Assembly (NCBI GenBank): GCA_034670265.1
Contig: JAXMNU010000004.1
Span: forward strand, 310,001-374,000
Direction of reading: 5' to 3'
Source of the DNA: Halomarinibacterium sp034670265
GTDB taxonomy: Bacteria; Bacteroidota; Bacteroidia; Flavobacteriales; Flavobacteriaceae
DNA length: 64,000 nt
Under the pieces are notes generated by a model. It had not been told where the DNA came from, searched no databases, and saw only the letters and a list, made by a program, of their open reading frames with translations. Of this stretch, positions 9,125 to 17,692 are shown one piece after another. Numbering within the stretch: position 1 is the first letter of the stretch; the number at the start of each line of letters is the position of its first letter. The translations under genes and the position numbers were made by a program.

Positions 9125-9886
9125 CTTTTTACAAACAGGAATCAATTCGCCCTTGGGCAAACGGTATTTTTCAATCTCTTCCTCTGAAAGTGTAGCCGTG
9201 TAATCAACAGCTTCAACATTAAATCCAACTGAAGCTAATTTTTCAAAATAATCCATTCCGTACACGCGAACATGATCATACTGCCCAAAAATTTTAGCGC
9301 GTTCTTTTGGGTCTGTTATGGAATCATCTTCAAAGGTTATCTCTCTGTTTTTATCGTAAGGCACTTGAACAATCGCTGTGCCATTAGGTGCTAAAACACG
9401 ATACAATTCCTGCATGGCCTTAGTATCATCAGGAATATGTTCCAAAACGTGATTGCAAATAATAAAGTCGAAAGTGTTGTCTTTAAAGGGAAGGTTGCAA
9501 ATATCTGCTTTTACATCGGCAATGGGCGAGTTGAGGTCGGTAGTGGTATAATCGATGTTTTTTAACTTTCTGAAACGCTTCAAAAAAGCTTGCTCTGGCG
9601 CAAAGTGAAGTACGTTATGTTTTTCAGAAAAGAAAGTAGTTTCATTTTTAAGGTATAACCAAAATAATCGGTGTCGTTCTAATGAAAGCGTACCTGGTGC
9701 TAACACATTTTCCCGAACATTCTCATACCCATAAGGAAGAAATTTTCGATAGGATTTTCCGTCGATAGGGTCGGTGTATTTGTTTCCTCTTAAGAAAAAC
9801 GCCATCATAGGACGCACCCAATAGCTAACTCTAATTAAAAAAGTACGGGGAAATAAATTCAGAAAAAATTTAAAGAGTTTTTGCAC
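9116..9886 (-). CDS. Class I SAM-dependent methyltransferase
   Basis: The 256-residue protein has a basic, hydrophobic N-terminus and then a methyltransferase type 11 fold: VLHFAPEQAF in place of the usual glycine-rich loop, YTTTDLNSP (acidic residue for the ribose), FDFIICNHVLEHIPD (motif II/III) and LYRVLAPNGTAIVQVPY. The substrate cannot be read from sequence. It is the last gene of a minus-strand run beginning at gpmI, nine bases after map, and ends convergently inside apbE. Confidence 0.82.
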   Translation of the reverse strand: MQKLFKFFLNLFPRTFLIRVSYWVRPMMAFFLRGNKYTDPIDGKSYRKFLPYGYENVRENVLAPGTLSLERHRLFWLYLKNETTFFSEKHNVLHFAPEQAFLKRFRKLKNIDYTTTDLNSPIADVKADICNLPFKDNTFDFIICNHVLEHIPDDTKAMQELYRVLAPNGTAIVQVPYDKNREITFEDDSITDPKERAKIFGQYDHVRVYGMDYFEKLASVGFNVEAVDYTATLSEEEIEKYRLPKGELIPVCKKLV

Positions 9887-9895
9887 AGCACTAAA

Positions 9896-10717
9896 TTACA
9901 AAACCAATGCCTTTTGACGGAATTCATTTTCTTCATCACTCAAAATCCCGAGGGCTTCATACACATACCCAAAAGTAGAAAGCAATTCGGGTTTACCGTT
10001 AACCAAAGCGATATTGTGTTCAAAATGGGCGCTAGGCTTACCGTCTTGGGTAACAATGGTCCAACCATCTTTTAATTGCTTCACTTTATGCGTCCCCAAG
10101 TTGATCATAGGCTCGATTGCAATCGTCATTCCTTCCACGAGTTTTTTTCCTCTTCCGCGTTTTCCGTAGTTAGGAACTTCTGGGTCTTCGTGTAGTTTTC
10201 TACCTAATCCGTGACCTACTAATTCTCTCACCACTCCGTACCCAAAAGACTCACAATACTGCTGAATGGCAAAACCAATATCACCTACACGATTTCCGTG
10301 TTTAAACTCACGGATTCCAATGTACAGCGATTCTTTGGTGACTTCGAGTAATTTTTTTGTTTCTGGAGCAACTTCACCCACTTCAAAAGTGTAGGCATGG
10401 TCACCGTAAAATTCATTTTTTATAGCGCCACAATCTATAGCTACAATATCACCTTCTTTTAAAGGAATGTCGGTAGGGAGTCCGTGAACCACCGCTTCAT
10501 TGACACTACACAAAAGGGTAGAAGGACAATCGTACAAGCCTTTAAATCCAGGCAATGCTTTTTGCTCTTCTCTTATGTATTCCTCAGTAATTTTATCGAG
10601 ATAGTTTGTGGTAACGCCTGGCTTCACTTCTTTGGCAAGCATTCCTAAGGTTTTGGAAACGACCAAAGCGCTTTCACGCATTAATTCTATTTCTTCAAGT
10701 GTTTTTGGTATAATCAT
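9896..10717 (-). CDS. map: Methionine aminopeptidase, type I
   Basis: This 273-residue enzyme removes the initiator methionine from nascent proteins. All metal ligands are seen: the two aspartates in IAIDCGAI and FYGDHAYTF, the histidine in GHGLGRKLHE, and glutamates in IAIEPMI and HFEHNIAL. It lacks the zinc-finger extension of eukaryotic type I enzymes. It is the fourth gene of the minus-strand run, three bases after the HAD gene. Confidence 0.95.
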   Translation of the reverse strand: MIIPKTLEEIELMRESALVVSKTLGMLAKEVKPGVTTNYLDKITEEYIREEQKALPGFKGLYDCPSTLLCSVNEAVVHGLPTDIPLKEGDIVAIDCGAIKNEFYGDHAYTFEVGEVAPETKKLLEVTKESLYIGIREFKHGNRVGDIGFAIQQYCESFGYGVVRELVGHGLGRKLHEDPEVPNYGKRGRGKKLVEGMTIAIEPMINLGTHKVKQLKDGWTIVTQDGKPSAHFEHNIALVNGKPELLSTFGYVYEALGILSDEENEFRQKALVL

Positions 10718-10720
10718 AGC

Positions 10721-11125
10721 TTAAAATCCGAACCAGCTTTTCTTTTTTTTCTTTTGCTTAAGTTGCGTTGCATCGCCACCCATTAATTTTTGATAAATTT
10801 CTCCCCAGCCTTTCATACCTCCAAAATTCCTATCGTCAATAAATAAATCTGCATTGATTTTTCGGCTGTATTTTGGGTCGAATTCTTCTTCAGGAAAACT
10901 TTTATTTACAGCATAAAAGGTAATTCCGTTTTCTTTGCAAAAAGCCACGGCATCATCCAATTCTCTACCATAGCGATACGTCCATAAAATAAGTCTGTGG
11001 CCTTTATCTTGAAGCTTTTTAAGTGTTTCAAAAGCAAAAATAACAGGCTTACCAATTTTTGGATACTCGTCTTCTACGATGGTCCCATCAAAGTCTACGG
11101 CAATTGTTAAAGTTTCAGATACCAT
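10721..11125 (-). CDS. BT0820-family HAD-type hydrolase
   Basis: A short 134-residue HAD protein with motif I IAVDFDGTIVED, the threonine of motif II in RLILWTYR, and motif III/IV LFIDDRNFGG. This arrangement, with the ENGITFYAVNKSFPEEEF insert, fits the BT0820-type family of Bacteroidota. Physiological substrate unknown. The C-terminus is a lysine-rich tail. Only three bases separate it from map downstream, so the two are co-translated. Confidence 0.85.
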   Translation of the reverse strand: MVSETLTIAVDFDGTIVEDEYPKIGKPVIFAFETLKKLQDKGHRLILWTYRYGRELDDAVAFCKENGITFYAVNKSFPEEEFDPKYSRKINADLFIDDRNFGGMKGWGEIYQKLMGGDATQLKQKKKKKSWFGF

Positions 11126-11180
11126 TAGGGCAGTTGCATTAAAGCCGCAAAAATACGAAGAATAATAAGGAATTTAAAGT

Positions 11181-11774
11181 TTATTCGGCATAGTAATGTT
11201 TGTAGGGTTTTCCGCTTAAAATCTTCATCATATCCTTTTCTAAGGTTTCTTGCGGGTATTCTACAATACGGTTCATTTCGGCACCGTCTTTAAAGAAAAT
11301 AATGGAAGGCACATATTCTATTTCATATCCATCTTCCAATCCTTGAGGGGTGTCCTTGTCATGCGTCATAGCAATCATCTCTACTTGCTCTTCTTTATAA
11401 TCGGCCGCTTCTAATATTTTCTGAAGCGCAGGAATTTCTCGCTGGCTATCTTCACACCAAGTTCCCATAAAGACTTTAATAGAAACATTTTTAAGCAGTG
11501 GCTTAATACTATCCACACGAGCGGAATCTAAGCTATGATTATTAAATCCTTCCACAAACCATTTGTTAAATGGTGCTTCCTGAAGCCCTTTACAGGTTAT
11601 TTTTCCGAGGAGCATTTCGCCACCGTCCTCTTCATCGGGGACACGGGTGTTGTAACCTTCCAAACTCATTTCAGAAAGTTCCTCAATTGCTTCTTTTCCT
11701 AAGTCTTCTTTTTCCGAAGCATTTTTGCAGGAAACGATTAGTAATAAAGCAAATACATAAATTAGGTTTTTCAT
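11181..11774 (-). CDS. Thioredoxin-fold lipoprotein with a single active-site cysteine
   Basis: The 197-residue protein has a lipoprotein signal (ALLLIVSC, Cys 16) and, from about residue 95, a thioredoxin fold with VFMGTWCEDSQREIP and the cis-proline segment YVPSIIFF. The usual WCxxC is WCEDS here, so only the first cysteine remains. That argues against ordinary dithiol exchange and for a monothiol or non-redox role at the periplasmic face or outer membrane. It starts 11 bases after gpmI and probably shares its transcript. Confidence 0.8.
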   Translation of the reverse strand: MKNLIYVFALLLIVSCKNASEKEDLGKEAIEELSEMSLEGYNTRVPDEEDGGEMLLGKITCKGLQEAPFNKWFVEGFNNHSLDSARVDSIKPLLKNVSIKVFMGTWCEDSQREIPALQKILEAADYKEEQVEMIAMTHDKDTPQGLEDGYEIEYVPSIIFFKDGAEMNRIVEYPQETLEKDMMKILSGKPYKHYYAE

Positions 11775-11785
11775 AACAATAGAAT

Positions 11786-13300
11786 TTAAATAAGCGGTTT
11801 TTGCGTCATCGCTTTGGGTTGTTCAATACCCATCAATTTTAAAATAGTGGGCGCAATATCTCCTAAAACGCCCGGATGTATGGTTTTAATATCTCGATCC
11901 ACCAAAATTAATGGAACGGGGTTGGTGGTATGTGCAGTGTTTGGCGAACCATCGGGGTTGATCATCGTTTCGCTATTTCCGTGGTCTGCGATTATGATGG
12001 TGGTGTATCCCTTTTCTTGAGCCGTTTTTACAATAGCTTCGGTGCAAATATCAACCGTTTCACAAGCTTCAATCGCTGCCTGCATCATACCGGTATGTCC
12101 TACCATATCTGGGTTGGCAAAGTTTAAACAAATAAAATCTGCCGATTCTGCTTCGATTTCGGGAATGATTTTATCCCGAATTTCATACGCGCTCATGGGC
12201 GGATACAAATCGTAAGTTGCTACTTTGGGAGAAGGACAAAGAATGCGTTTTTCACCTTCAAAAGGGGCTTCGCGACCGCCATTAAAAAAGAAGGTAACGT
12301 GAGGATATTTTTCAGTTTCGGCGATTCTAATTTGTGTTTTTCCAGCTTTGGCAATGGTTTCGCCCAACGTGTCTGTAAGATTTTCTTTGTCGTACACCAC
12401 TTTTACATTCTTGAAAGTGTCGTCGTAATTGGTTAACGTAACATAATACAACGGTAATTTTTTCATTCCGAATTCTGGAAAATCTTTTTGTGAAAGTACT
12501 TCGGTTAACTCTCTTCCGCGATCGGTTCTAAAATTGAAAAAGATAATAACATCGTCTTCGGAAATGGTGGCAACGGGTTGTCCGTTTTCTGTCATTACGA
12601 CAGGCTCGATAAATTCATCGGTGGTGCCTTCGGCGTAGCTATTCAATATACTTTCTGAAGCATTGATGGAAGCTTTTCCCTTTCCGTGAACCAATACATC
12701 GTAGGCCTTCTTCACACGTTCCCAACGCTTATCACGATCCATCGCAAAATAACGCCCAATCACCGAAGCTAATTTTCCGCCTGTTTTTTTGAGATGTTTT
12801 TCTAATTCCTGAATAAACCCAGCGCCACTTTTGGGGTCCACATCACGACCGTCGGTAAAGGCATGGACAAACATATTTTGTACACCAAACTCACTTCCAG
12901 CGGTTAATAATCCTTTTAAATGGCTGATATGTGAATGCACCCCGCCGTTAGAGACCAAGCCTAAAAAATGTACTTTTTTGTTGTTTTTTTTGGCATACTG
13001 AAAGGCTGCTTTTAAGGTAGCCTCATCCCGAAGTGTATTTTTTTCTATCGCTAAATTAATCTTTGCCAAATCCTGATAGACAATGCGCCCCGCACCCAAA
13101 TTCATATGGCCTACTTCGCTGTTACCCATTTGTCCGTCGGGTAAGCCTACATTCATCCCGTGGGTTAGGAGTTGGGCGTTTGGATATTTATGGTAGAGCG
13201 AATCTACAAAGGGCGTGTTAGCTTTGGCAATGGCAGAAACCTCTGGGTTTTGGGTGATGCCCCAACCGTCCAGAATTAATAAAATGACTTTTTTATTCAT
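11786..13300 (-). CDS. gpmI: 2,3-bisphosphoglycerate-independent phosphoglycerate mutase
   Basis: The 504-residue glycolytic enzyme interconverts 3- and 2-phosphoglycerate using two Mn ions. Visible motifs are ILDGWGI near the start, the catalytic serine region GQMGNSEVGHMNLGAG, SNGGVHSHISHL, HAFTDGRDVDP, and the C-terminal metal ligands in FANPDMVGHTG and IIIADHGNSE. Length is normal. It heads the minus-strand run gpmI, thioredoxin-like, HAD, map, methyltransferase. Confidence 0.96.
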   Translation of the reverse strand: MNKKVILLILDGWGITQNPEVSAIAKANTPFVDSLYHKYPNAQLLTHGMNVGLPDGQMGNSEVGHMNLGAGRIVYQDLAKINLAIEKNTLRDEATLKAAFQYAKKNNKKVHFLGLVSNGGVHSHISHLKGLLTAGSEFGVQNMFVHAFTDGRDVDPKSGAGFIQELEKHLKKTGGKLASVIGRYFAMDRDKRWERVKKAYDVLVHGKGKASINASESILNSYAEGTTDEFIEPVVMTENGQPVATISEDDVIIFFNFRTDRGRELTEVLSQKDFPEFGMKKLPLYYVTLTNYDDTFKNVKVVYDKENLTDTLGETIAKAGKTQIRIAETEKYPHVTFFFNGGREAPFEGEKRILCPSPKVATYDLYPPMSAYEIRDKIIPEIEAESADFICLNFANPDMVGHTGMMQAAIEACETVDICTEAIVKTAQEKGYTTIIIADHGNSETMINPDGSPNTAHTTNPVPLILVDRDIKTIHPGVLGDIAPTILKLMGIEQPKAMTQKPLI

Positions 13301-13390
13301 AAAAAGATGCTGTGGTTCAAAGGTAATTAATCTTGATTTAAAGCGTGTTTTAAAACATTTTATTTGACATTTTCTTTAACACTATAGGGG

Positions 13391-13398
13391 TAGTTTTG
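13391..13398 (+). promoter_or_regulatory. Possible -7 promoter element for the ankyrin gene
   Basis: TAGTTTTG matches TAnnTTTG. It would give a leader of about 95 bases before the ATG at 13495. No leader structure was recognised, and the match is based on eight bases only. Confidence 0.3.
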
Positions 13399-13494
13399 TT
13401 AAACTTTTGTTATTAGCATTGCTTATGAGTAACAATCATTAAGTTTTCTGCGTCTTTATAGTTGTAATCAAAAATCCTTTTAAATTCATTCATC

Positions 13495-13875
13495 ATGAAA
13501 AAAACAAAATTAATCCTTGTATTTATGTTAAGTTGCTTTGCGTTAAGCGTATATGCAACAACCGAACCCATTACTACAAACACGACCTTTGAAACTAGTG
13601 TTAAAAGTGTATCCCCATTGTGTACTGCCATTGCTAAAGGCGATCTGGATGGGGTAAAAAAACTAGTTGAATTAGGTGTGGATGTAAACACAAAATCTAA
13701 CGGAATGGCCCCTATACATTATGCGGCGCGTTACAACCAGGTTGAAATTATGAAAGTGTTAGTGGAAGCTGGAGCTAATATTAACGAAAAATGTGATAAA
13801 GGGTACACCGCCTTAAAATATGCAGAGCTTTCTAGTGCCACCAAAGCTATAAAGTATATTAAAAGTGTAAAGTAA
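13495..13875 (+). CDS. Secreted ankyrin-repeat protein
   Basis: The 126-residue protein has a signal peptide (LILVFMLSCFALSVYA) and then about two and a half ankyrin repeats: LCTAIAKGDLDGVKKLVELG, then GMAPIHYAARYNQVEIMKVL, then a degenerate copy KGYTALKYAELSSATKAI. Ankyrin repeats bind other proteins; the partner is unknown and the location is periplasmic or outer membrane. It stands alone, with its own terminator downstream. Confidence 0.85.
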   Translation: MKKTKLILVFMLSCFALSVYATTEPITTNTTFETSVKSVSPLCTAIAKGDLDGVKKLVELGVDVNTKSNGMAPIHYAARYNQVEIMKVLVEAGANINEKCDKGYTALKYAELSSATKAIKYIKSVK

Positions 13876-13888
13876 AAAGTAAGTAGAT

Positions 13889-13922
13889 AAAAAAAGCCTC
13901 CTTATACTGGGGGCTTTTTTAT
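13889..13922 (+). terminator. Intrinsic terminator after the ankyrin gene
   Basis: AAAAAAGCCTCC, loop TTATACT, then GGGGGCTTTTTT: a GC-containing stem with one G-T pair and a T run. A-rich on its left side, it can also serve the convergent M48 gene ending at 13937. Confidence 0.75.
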
Positions 13923-13936
13923 TTGATATTATAAGT

Positions 13937-14701
13937 TTACTCACCCCCATACTTTTTTATACTCTCTCGTATTCTTTCAATACGGTTATCGGGATCGGGA
14001 TGGGTACTTTGAAACTCGGGTACTCGACTAGGACCCGCAGCAGCTTTTAGGATTTCCATCACATCAATCATTTCGTAAGGGTCGTAGTTGGCTTTCATCA
14101 TAATGCGTACGCCCAAATCGTCACTTTCCAACTCGTCGCCGCGTCCGTTGGTGAGTAAGGTGTTTTGCCCAATGCCGGCCACAATATCACCTGCATTGGC
14201 ACCTACATTGGCTCCTTGAGCAATGGTTTGCCAGAAATCGGTTTCGGCAATACGTTCGCTGGAATGACGACCGAGCACGTGCCCAATCTCGTGACCCAAC
14301 ACCCCTGCCAGTTGGTCTTCGTTTTCTAATTTGGAGTACAAGGCATAAGTGATAAAAATCTGCCCCCCAGGAAGTGCAAAGGCATTAATGGTATTGGGGT
14401 CTGCCAATAAATGAAACTCATAACGATACGGGCTGCCCTTAGCCATCGAAGCATTCACCAATTTTTGCCCAACCAAATCCACTTGGTCTTGCATTTGCTG
14501 ATTGTTGTAGAGTCCGCCGTATTCTTGTGCAATTTGTGGCGCACTTTGCAAGCCCATGGCAATTTCCTCTTGTGGGTCAAGAGCAATGGCTTGTTCACGA
14601 CCTGTATAAGGGTTTGTTTCTTTGCTGGAGCAATACTTAAAATAACCAAAGGCAACAATAAGCAAGCCAATAATAATCCTGATTTTCCAACTTCCTCTCA
14701 T
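13937..14701 (-). CDS. M48-family metallopeptidase
   Basis: A 254-residue protein with one N-terminal membrane helix (IRIIIGLLIVAFGYF) and a periplasmic M48 domain with the zinc motif HEIGHVLGRHSSE and the downstream glutamate in GDELESDDLGVRIM. Its size fits the small BepA/YcaL-like and Oma1-like periplasmic M48 proteins, which degrade misfolded envelope proteins. It ends convergently with the ankyrin gene and follows the M15 gene by 27 bases. Confidence 0.88.
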   Translation of the reverse strand: MRGSWKIRIIIGLLIVAFGYFKYCSSKETNPYTGREQAIALDPQEEIAMGLQSAPQIAQEYGGLYNNQQMQDQVDLVGQKLVNASMAKGSPYRYEFHLLADPNTINAFALPGGQIFITYALYSKLENEDQLAGVLGHEIGHVLGRHSSERIAETDFWQTIAQGANVGANAGDIVAGIGQNTLLTNGRGDELESDDLGVRIMMKANYDPYEMIDVMEILKAAAGPSRVPEFQSTHPDPDNRIERIRESIKKYGGE

Positions 14702-14728
14702 AGTGTCATGAATTTGTGATAGCTAAAT

Positions 14729-15466
14729 TTACAAAAGTTTGGGGTTGATGTCTAAAATATTTTCGTTGCGGTATCGCTGGATGAATTCTTCTGTGAAATG
14801 ATCACTTCCTTTTACTTGTTCTTCGGAAAGAATGGCTTTTACATCGAGCTTTTTATAGACTTGTAACATAGGAACCGAAACAGGGGCATAGCTAACATGC
14901 CATGGCTCGTAATGGAAGCCTTTTCGGTTTTTGTTATTGGTATAGACTTCAAAAAACCCGAAGGATTCAGCGTGTTTGTTCATCCATTCTTTCATTTTAC
15001 AGAAAGGCCCCGTCCCGTGAAAGTTGCTGGCCATCAATACATTTTTGGGTCGTGGCGCATTGCCATCGATTAAATCGAGGTCGGTTCCCCAATGATGGCG
15101 GGAAGTTCCGGGAATGGTCGAGTATTCAATGATTTTTTCAATGGCTTGCATGGGTGTAAGCCCTTCGGAAGTGAATTTTACGTACTTCCCTTCAAAGATT
15201 TCTTTTTGCCGTTGGAAGCTTCGGTATGCCGAAACCACTTCAATCTTGATGTTTTTTTTGGCTGCGGCATCCTTCATTTTATGAAGCGCTACCGCCGTTT
15301 CTTTGTGCATTTTAGTAAGGTAGCTGTCGCCTACAATATCAGGGTTGCCTTTCCCTATTAGCTGATTTCGTGTAAACTCCTGAGGCAAATTATCTTCAGA
15401 AAAAGAGGGGAGTAGGGTGATTCCGCCTAAAAGGAGGGAGGTTTTTAGAAAATCTTTTCGGTTCAT
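14729..15466 (-). CDS. M15-family D-alanyl-D-alanine carboxypeptidase (VanY-like)
   Basis: A 245-residue exported peptidase acting on peptidoglycan peptides. Zinc ligands are in SRHHWGTDLDL and HYEPWHVSY, and VVSAYRSFQRQKEIF is the family's substrate-side motif. The N-terminus MNRKDFLKTSLLLGG resembles a twin-arginine signal but has Arg-Lys in place of Arg-Arg, so Tat export is possible but unproven; a tatA gene lies at 20088. The gene is three bases after pepE. Confidence 0.85.
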   Translation of the reverse strand: MNRKDFLKTSLLLGGITLLPSFSEDNLPQEFTRNQLIGKGNPDIVGDSYLTKMHKETAVALHKMKDAAAKKNIKIEVVSAYRSFQRQKEIFEGKYVKFTSEGLTPMQAIEKIIEYSTIPGTSRHHWGTDLDLIDGNAPRPKNVLMASNFHGTGPFCKMKEWMNKHAESFGFFEVYTNNKNRKGFHYEPWHVSYAPVSVPMLQVYKKLDVKAILSEEQVKGSDHFTEEFIQRYRNENILDINPKLL

Positions 15467-15469
15467 AAT

Positions 15470-16174
15470 TTAAAAGTAATCAATTTTTGTACCGCTTGAA
15501 ATTTCGTAGGGTGCTTTGTCTTTTTCAAAAACTCGTGCCTCCAAAATTCCCTGTAACTCAATGTCGTCTCCTTGCACGCGTAACCAACTCCCTTCTCGCA
15601 ACCCTATAACAGGCAAGCTATTTTGCGTGTGAAATTCTTTAATTCGAGTTTCGCGAGTTTCGCCCATATGCTTGCTCGCAGGGTCGGGGTCCAAATAATG
15701 CGGATTAATATTAAACGGCAATACTCCCAGGGTTTTAAACGAAGGCGGATACACAATGGGCATATCGTTAGTGGTTTGCATACTTTCGCCGCAAATATTG
15801 CTTCCTGCGCTCGTTCCTAAATAAGGAGTGCCGTAAAAAATAGCTTCTCGCAAGGGAGCCATGACTCTGTTTTCGTAGAGTTGCTTTACCAAAACAAAGG
15901 TATTTCCGCCACCCGTAAAGATGCCTTTTGCGTTTTCAATGGCTTCTTCAGGATTTTTAAATGTATGCAGCCCCACTACTTTTTTATCCATTTTTGAAAA
16001 GGCTTTTTGGGCAATCGCTGTGTAATCGTCGTGGGAAATCCCGCCAGGGCGTGCATAGGGGATAAAGAGGATTTCTTCGGTATGCCGAAATAATTGGGAA
16101 AGATGCGGTAAGATATATTCGAGATAACCGCTTCCGTGAACGGTGGAAGTGCTGGCGACAATAAGGTTTTTCAT
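15470..16174 (-). CDS. pepE: Dipeptidase E (peptidase S51)
   Basis: The 234-residue cytoplasmic peptidase hydrolyses dipeptides with N-terminal aspartate. The catalytic serine sits in YLGTSAGSNI, the FTGGGNTFVLVKQL segment is the family's nucleophile-side motif, and a histidine/glutamate pair is found near NPHYLDP. Length is normal. It is the first of a three-gene minus-strand peptidase group (pepE, M15, M48). Confidence 0.9.
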   Translation of the reverse strand: MKNLIVASTSTVHGSGYLEYILPHLSQLFRHTEEILFIPYARPGGISHDDYTAIAQKAFSKMDKKVVGLHTFKNPEEAIENAKGIFTGGGNTFVLVKQLYENRVMAPLREAIFYGTPYLGTSAGSNICGESMQTTNDMPIVYPPSFKTLGVLPFNINPHYLDPDPASKHMGETRETRIKEFHTQNSLPVIGLREGSWLRVQGDDIELQGILEARVFEKDKAPYEISSGTKIDYF

Positions 16175-16272
16175 ATAGTTTTTATAAATGAAGGGAACTA
16201 CTTTTCAAATTTAACAAAACCTTAGCGGGCATTTTAAGATTATGGTAAGAAAAGTAGATTTATATTTAGGCG

Positions 16273-17064
16273 ATGTTTCAAAATAAGCTAACCATAGGTA
16301 GAAACTTTGTTGTTTTTTTCAGTTTGTTTTTAGGAAGTTTTCTTTTTGTAAATGGGCAAGAGAAATCAATTTCTGGAAAAATTGAAAATGAAATCGATGC
16401 AGAGGGGATTCATATTTTGAATACCACATCACGTTTTAATGCTATTACAAATGCTGAAGGTATTTTTTACATTACTGTAAAACCATTGGATACCTTGATA
16501 ATTTCTTCGGTAACCTATGTGCCGGAACAAGTTGTTATTAGTCAGGAAATTTATGATAGTGGGCACATTTCCATTACGCTTGAAGCTTTGGTAAATGAAC
16601 TGGATGAAGTGTTTTTGGGGCACCGACTTACGGGGAATTTGGAACAGGATATTAAAACGATTAAAACGGAAGAGCAAATTAATTTTGACGATGTGGGAAT
16701 TCCGGGATTTAAAGGCATTCCTGCGGAGAAAATTGTACCTGCATATACCTTAAGAGCTCCTTTAGCAGTAGATGTAGAAGCTATTTATAAACATCTAAGT
16801 GGATACTATAAAAAGCTGCGCATCAAGCGAAAATGGCAGGCTCAAAATGTGACAGTGGCAAAAATTATAAATTTGTACGGCACCCATTTTTTCTTTGAAT
16901 CGTATCAAGTTCCCGAAGATCGACTCTACGATTTTTTATTGTTTTGCATAGAAACAAGTACCTTGCAAAATGATTTTAATAAGGAAAATTATTCCAGAGT
17001 GTTGACTATTTTTTTGGAAAAGGGAAAAGAATATGTGGAACGTATTTCAGAAAAAAAAGAATAA
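16273..17064 (+). CDS. Secreted protein with carboxypeptidase-regulatory-like domain
   Basis: After a signal peptide (about residues 1-29, ending VNGQ) the 263-residue protein shows the beta-sandwich seen at the N-terminus of TonB-dependent receptors: SISGKIENEIDAEGIHILN, NAEGIFYI, DTLIISSVTYVPEQ. No TonB plug or barrel follows, so it belongs to the stand-alone proteins of this type. The C-terminal half is predicted helical with no recognised family. Function unknown. It is followed by a hairpin pair and the DUF6702 gene on the same strand. Confidence 0.75.
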   Translation: MFQNKLTIGRNFVVFFSLFLGSFLFVNGQEKSISGKIENEIDAEGIHILNTTSRFNAITNAEGIFYITVKPLDTLIISSVTYVPEQVVISQEIYDSGHISITLEALVNELDEVFLGHRLTGNLEQDIKTIKTEEQINFDDVGIPGFKGIPAEKIVPAYTLRAPLAVDVEAIYKHLSGYYKKLRIKRKWQAQNVTVAKIINLYGTHFFFESYQVPEDRLYDFLLFCIETSTLQNDFNKENYSRVLTIFLEKGKEYVERISEKKE

Positions 17065-17075
17065 AATGTGTAACG

Positions 17076-17114
17076 TATAAGACTAAAAAGAGTCTTATAA
17101 CTTTCAAGAAAGTT
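17076..17114 (+). promoter_or_regulatory. Two consecutive hairpins ending at a start codon
   Basis: TATAAGACT, loop AAAAAG, AGTCTTATA (17076-17099) is a perfect 9-bp stem; it is followed by AACTTTC, AA, GAAAGTT (17099-17114), a 7-bp stem that abuts the ATG at 17115. No T run follows, so neither is a good terminator. The second hairpin would cover the region where a ribosome binds. Confidence 0.5.
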
Positions 17115-17621
17115 ATGGTTAAAAAATTTAAGGTGCTTTTATTTGTTATGGTACTTCCGTGCTTAATGGCAGCAGGAGTGCATAAATTTTATGTAAGTAC
17201 CACCAAAGTGGAGTATAAAGAGGATAAGAAATCGCTTCAAATAATTACCAAATTGTTTATTGATGATATTGAAGATGTATTGCAAGAGCGCTACAGTCCG
17301 TCCATACGTTTAGCCACAAAAAAGGAAACCAAAGCTTCCGAAGATTTTCTGAAAAAATATGTCCTTCAAAAGTTTATTGTTACCATCGACGGAAAGGATA
17401 TTCCGCTTACCTATATTGGGCGAGAATACGATATTGATGTAGTTAAAATATATTTAGAAGCAAAAGAGGTATCAAACTTTGAAGCCATTGAAATCGAGAA
17501 TAAAATTTTATTTGAAATAAGCCCAAATCAACAAAATATTGTGCACGTTAAAAGTCATGGAGAAAAAAAGAGTTTACTCATTGATAAAGATAATCCTAAG
17601 GGTTTGTTAAACTTCGATTAG
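17115..17621 (+). CDS. DUF6702 family protein
   Basis: A 168-residue exported protein with a signal peptide (LLFVMVLPCLMAAG). The opening HKFYVSTTKVEYKEDKKSLQIITKLFIDDIEDVL is characteristic of the flavobacterial DUF6702 family, whose function is not known to me. These genes commonly precede an M1 peptidase gene, as here (71 bases to the M1 start), so a joint envelope role is likely but unproven. Confidence 0.78.
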   Translation: MVKKFKVLLFVMVLPCLMAAGVHKFYVSTTKVEYKEDKKSLQIITKLFIDDIEDVLQERYSPSIRLATKKETKASEDFLKKYVLQKFIVTIDGKDIPLTYIGREYDIDVVKIYLEAKEVSNFEAIEIENKILFEISPNQQNIVHVKSHGEKKSLLIDKDNPKGLLNFD

Positions 17622-17692
17622 AACCCAAAAAACTGAACAATAAAAACTATTTTTAGACACTTTAAAAAATAATAATCAACAACTAAATCACT

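Noticed and set aside
13413..13691. Antisense frame over the ankyrin gene and its leader
   Set aside because: It overlaps a clear secreted ankyrin protein; composition is that of a shadow frame.
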